Source: Eubacteriales Family XIII. Incertae Sedis bacterium (GTDB lineage: Bacteria > Bacillota > Clostridia > Peptostreptococcales > Anaerovoracaceae). Taken from it: DNA of 9,152 nt. The notes under the pieces were generated by a model. That model saw only the letters and a program-made list of their open reading frames with translations. It did not search any database and was not told where the DNA came from. The stretch is from NCBI GenBank assembly GCA_031269205.1, contig JAISZM010000121.1, forward strand, positions 1-9,152, in the 5' to 3' direction. Each line of letters begins with the position of its first letter. The first letter of the stretch is position 1. Both the position numbers and the translations under genes were made by a program. Positions 7,470 to 9,152 of the stretch are shown here, in pieces.

Positions 7470-7503
7470 TTGTAATAGTGCGCGGGATTTTGTCGCGAGC
7501 GTC

Positions 7504-8649
7504 TCACCGGTGAAGGGGTATCCCGGGAGCCGTTTCCGAATCCACGTGCTTATATGTCCGCTCACGACTCCTCATGCCGCTGCCGACGATGAGACCGATA
7601 GCTATCATGTTGGCCATGACGGACGTGCCGCCAGCCGAAAGGAAGGGCAGCGTGATGCCTGTTATCGGCATGACACCCAAGGTCATCCCTATGTTCTCGA
7701 ATATCTGGAAGCCGAACATGCACATGAAGCCGACGCAGAGCAGACCGCTGAAATACTCCTTGGCGTCGGCCACGGCTCGCCATATTCGCGTCAGCAGGAT
7801 GAAAAACAGGCCTATTACACAAAACCCCCCTATGAAACCGAGTTCCTCGCATATCATCGAGAAGATGAAATCGGACTCCTGCACGGGCAGAAATTCCTTG
7901 ATCGTGCCGTTGCCGAGGCCCTTGCCTCTGAGTCCGCCGCTGCCGATAGCGAGCTTCGACTGGTTGAGTTGGTATGTTTCCGGTATGCTCGTGTCGTCCG
8001 GGTGCAGGAACGCGTTGAAACGACTCTTTTGATGCGACTCGAGGAAGCGGTATCCTATCGGGAAAAGCAGCGCCATCACGCCCACGATGCGTAGGAACAG
8101 GCCGCCTCTGATGCCCGCCGCGAACACCATGCCGATGAAGATGATGGCGATGACTATGCCCGCGCCCATATCGATGAAGGCGACGAGCGCTACGACGGGC
8201 GCCGCGAACATCAATGTCCTGATAAATCCCATGAGCGACGCGAGTTCATCGCGGTGTTTTCTCAGGTAAGCCGCAAGCGCTATCACGAACGTTATCTTGA
8301 CGAGTTCCGAAGGCTGCAATGTCGTGAACCCGAGGTTTATCCACGCCCTTGATCCGCCTCGATCTTCACCGAGGCCGGGAATGAACACCGTGAGCTGTAT
8401 GAGGATCGAGAGAATCCAGATGATTCGATAGAACTTTGAAAAATGTTCGAGGTCGAAGCGCGCGGCAAATACGAGCAACACATAGCCTATGGCGAACGAA
8501 ATGATCTGTACTTGGACGGCTCTCGGATAGGTGGCATTGTCGCTCGTGACGCTGTTGATGGAGAGTATGCCGATGACGCCGAGTACAGCGGGGGTGGCGA
8601 TGAGCAAAAAGTCTATCCGTTTGAGTCTGTCGAGAAGAGTTGTTTCCAT
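7504..8649 (-). CDS. rodA: SEDS peptidoglycan glycosyltransferase RodA
   Basis: RodA is a polytopic membrane enzyme that polymerises lipid II into glycan strands for side-wall growth, working as a pair with PBP2. The 381-residue sequence has about ten hydrophobic segments and the SEDS landmarks in order: SRAWINLGFTTLQPSELVK at 100-118, DMGAGIV at 160-166 in the place of the usual DLGTA, YQLNQSKLAIGSGGLRGKGL at 226-245, ESDFIFSMICEELG at 258-271 holding the expected catalytic Asp (D260), and LPFLSAGGTS at 334-343. The ATG is the first possible start because an in-frame TGA lies four codons upstream. AAGGAA on the minus strand (complement of 8662-8667) is the likely ribosome site, with a long spacer of 12 bases. 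Membership of RodA rather than FtsW is inferred from the mre/mrd context. Unlike its usual place next to mrdA on the same strand, it is inverted and has its own promoter. Confidence 0.93.
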   Translation of the reverse strand: METTLLDRLKRIDFLLIATPAVLGVIGILSINSVTSDNATYPRAVQVQIISFAIGYVLLVFAARFDLEHFSKFYRIIWILSILIQLTVFIPGLGEDRGGSRAWINLGFTTLQPSELVKITFVIALAAYLRKHRDELASLMGFIRTLMFAAPVVALVAFIDMGAGIVIAIIFIGMVFAAGIRGGLFLRIVGVMALLFPIGYRFLESHQKSRFNAFLHPDDTSIPETYQLNQSKLAIGSGGLRGKGLGNGTIKEFLPVQESDFIFSMICEELGFIGGFCVIGLFFILLTRIWRAVADAKEYFSGLLCVGFMCMFGFQIFENIGMTLGVMPITGITLPFLSAGGTSVMANMIAIGLIVGSGMRSRERTYKHVDSETAPGIPLHR

Positions 8650-8665
8650 CCGCTCATTTCATTCC

Positions 8666-8695
8666 TTGACATTAACTTTCGCTGACCATTATAAT
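8666..8695 (+). promoter_or_regulatory. Consensus sigma-A-type promoter for rny
   Basis: TTGACA at 8666-8671 and TATAAT at 8690-8695 are both perfect matches to the consensus, with an 18-base spacer. The predicted start is near 8702, giving a leader of about 120 bases before rny. The -10 overlaps the minus-strand -10 of the rodA promoter in the palindrome ATTATAAT (8688-8695). The -35 also overlaps the rodA ribosome-binding site on the other strand. Confidence 0.85.
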
Positions 8696-8717
8696 ATACG
8701 TGGTGTGATTGTAGCAA
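8688..8717 (-). promoter_or_regulatory. Sigma-A-type promoter for rodA sharing its -10 with the rny promoter
   Basis: On the minus strand, TTGCTA (complement of 8712-8717, four of six consensus bases) is followed after 18 bases by TATAAT (complement of 8688-8693). The predicted start is near 8681, about 31 bases before the rodA ATG. The whole element interlocks with the + strand promoter, so polymerase cannot hold both at once. Confidence 0.65.
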
Positions 8718-8821
8718 CTCTTTGCGATATAGAGTGAGTAGTTCCATGCAAAGTTCAGATAACAAGAAACCCAAAACATATAGTTACTGCCGGGGATACG
8801 GAAGGGAGAATTACATTAGGA
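8702..8821 (+). other. Predicted 5' leader of rny
   Basis: About 120 bases lie between the predicted start and the rny ATG. Two short stems compete for the same bases: ACTCT (8717-8721) with AGAGT (8731-8735), and CTTTGC (8720-8725) with GCAAAG (8748-8753). No U-run or known riboswitch core was recognised. AAGGGAG at 8802-8808 is the best ribosome site, 13 bases before the ATG; AGGA at 8818-8821 directly abuts it. The region is AT-richer than the genes. Confidence 0.4.
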
Positions 8822-9152
8822 ATGGAACCATATATAGCCGTGATATGCGCTGTTGCAGGAGTGGCCATCGGCTTCTTCATCGGTTTTGTCGCGCATAAAG
8901 CGCGTGCCGACAAGACGGTCGGCAACGCGGAAACGACCGCAAAAAATCTGATCTCAGACGCCGAGAGAAAGGCCGAGGAGATACGTAAGGAGAGGCTGTC
9001 CGACGCGAAGGATGAAGCCCGCAGGATCAAAAAAGAGACGGACGAGGAAATAAAGGAGAGACGCGAGGACGTCAAGAAGCAGGAGCGCAGGCTCCAGCAG
9101 AAGGAAGAGAATATCGACCGCAAGCTAGAGAACATCGACAAGAAGCTCGAAC
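8822..9152 (+). CDS. rny: Ribonuclease Y, N-terminal part, cut by the window end
   Basis: RNase Y is a membrane-anchored endoribonuclease that starts mRNA decay in many Bacillota. Only the first 110 codons are visible. They encode a membrane anchor at about residues 4-24 (MEPYIAVICAVAGVAIGFFIG), a basic junction (HKARADK), and then a long, highly charged coiled coil. The coiled coil includes NLISDAERKAEEIRKE and KKQERRLQQKEENIDRKLE, segments that closely match the RNase Y coiled coil, especially the ERRLxQKEENxDRK stretch. The catalytic KH and HD domains should follow beyond the window and cannot be checked. The ATG is chosen because the product begins directly with the hydrophobic anchor, as in the family; ribosome sites upstream are not ideally spaced. 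The gene has its own strong promoter, diverging from rodA. A different membrane-anchored coiled-coil protein is possible but unlikely given the motif match. Confidence 0.9.
   Translation, partial: MEPYIAVICAVAGVAIGFFIGFVAHKARADKTVGNAETTAKNLISDAERKAEEIRKERLSDAKDEARRIKKETDEEIKERREDVKKQERRLQQKEENIDRKLENIDKKLE

Noticed and set aside
7510..8094. 194-codon open frame on the + strand opposite rodA
   Set aside because: It is fully antisense to rodA, which has clear SEDS motifs throughout. Its His- and Asp-rich product looks like a complementary-frame shadow and has no family features.
8702..8821. Known riboswitch in the rny leader
   Set aside because: No conserved core of preQ1, SAM, c-di-GMP or other common classes could be matched by eye.
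8746..8898. 50-codon open frame in the rny leader (ATG at 8746) running out of frame into rny
   Set aside because: The upstream ribosome site is weak, the last half overlaps rny out of frame, and the product has no features of a leader peptide. It could only be revived by ribosome profiling.
1..9152. Defence system, CRISPR array or insertion sequence
   Set aside because: Every long open region is explained by housekeeping genes, and no direct or inverted repeat series was found.

Overview
The window looks like a chromosomal cell-shape locus of a Gram-positive bacterium, most likely a Clostridia-type Bacillota. The reasons are the radC-mreB-mreC-mreD gene order (as in Bacillus subtilis, where minC-minD follow), a very large class B PBP2 of the clostridial kind, an RNase Y gene, and consensus sigma-A-type promoters. 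The DNA is GC-rich, yet ATA is a common isoleucine codon. There is no rRNA, tRNA, CRISPR array, insertion sequence or obvious transferred DNA, and the base composition looks even across the window.

Layout. The left edge cuts cmk (cytidylate kinase) inside its P-loop. After a 116-base gap carrying an extended -10 promoter comes radC, then a 109-base gap, then mreB, mreC, mreD, mrdA (PBP2) and a MinD-family ATPase. These last five genes are all on the + strand and overlap each other by 4 to 8 bases, so they read as one translationally coupled block. rodA lies on the opposite strand and converges on the minD-like gene with only 34 bases between them. Beyond rodA, a short divergent region holds two face-to-face promoters that share a palindromic -10, one for rodA and one for rny. 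rny is cut by the right edge after 110 codons.

Function. MreB, MreC, MreD, PBP2 and RodA are the core of the elongasome. MreB filaments guide the complex, MreC and MreD link it to the membrane and activate it, RodA polymerises glycan strands and PBP2 crosslinks them. All catalytic motifs checked in PBP2 and RodA are intact. The least expected gene is the MinD-like ATPase. It sits where a minCDE or minCD set is usually found, but no minC or minE is present, the C-terminal membrane-targeting helix is absent, and the residue aligned with E. coli MinD Asp40 is Asn. It may have left the division-site role and now work with the elongasome; that is inference.

Most of the window is ordinary housekeeping sequence. 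The two points most worth a second look are the divergent MinD and the shared-(-10) divergent promoter pair.
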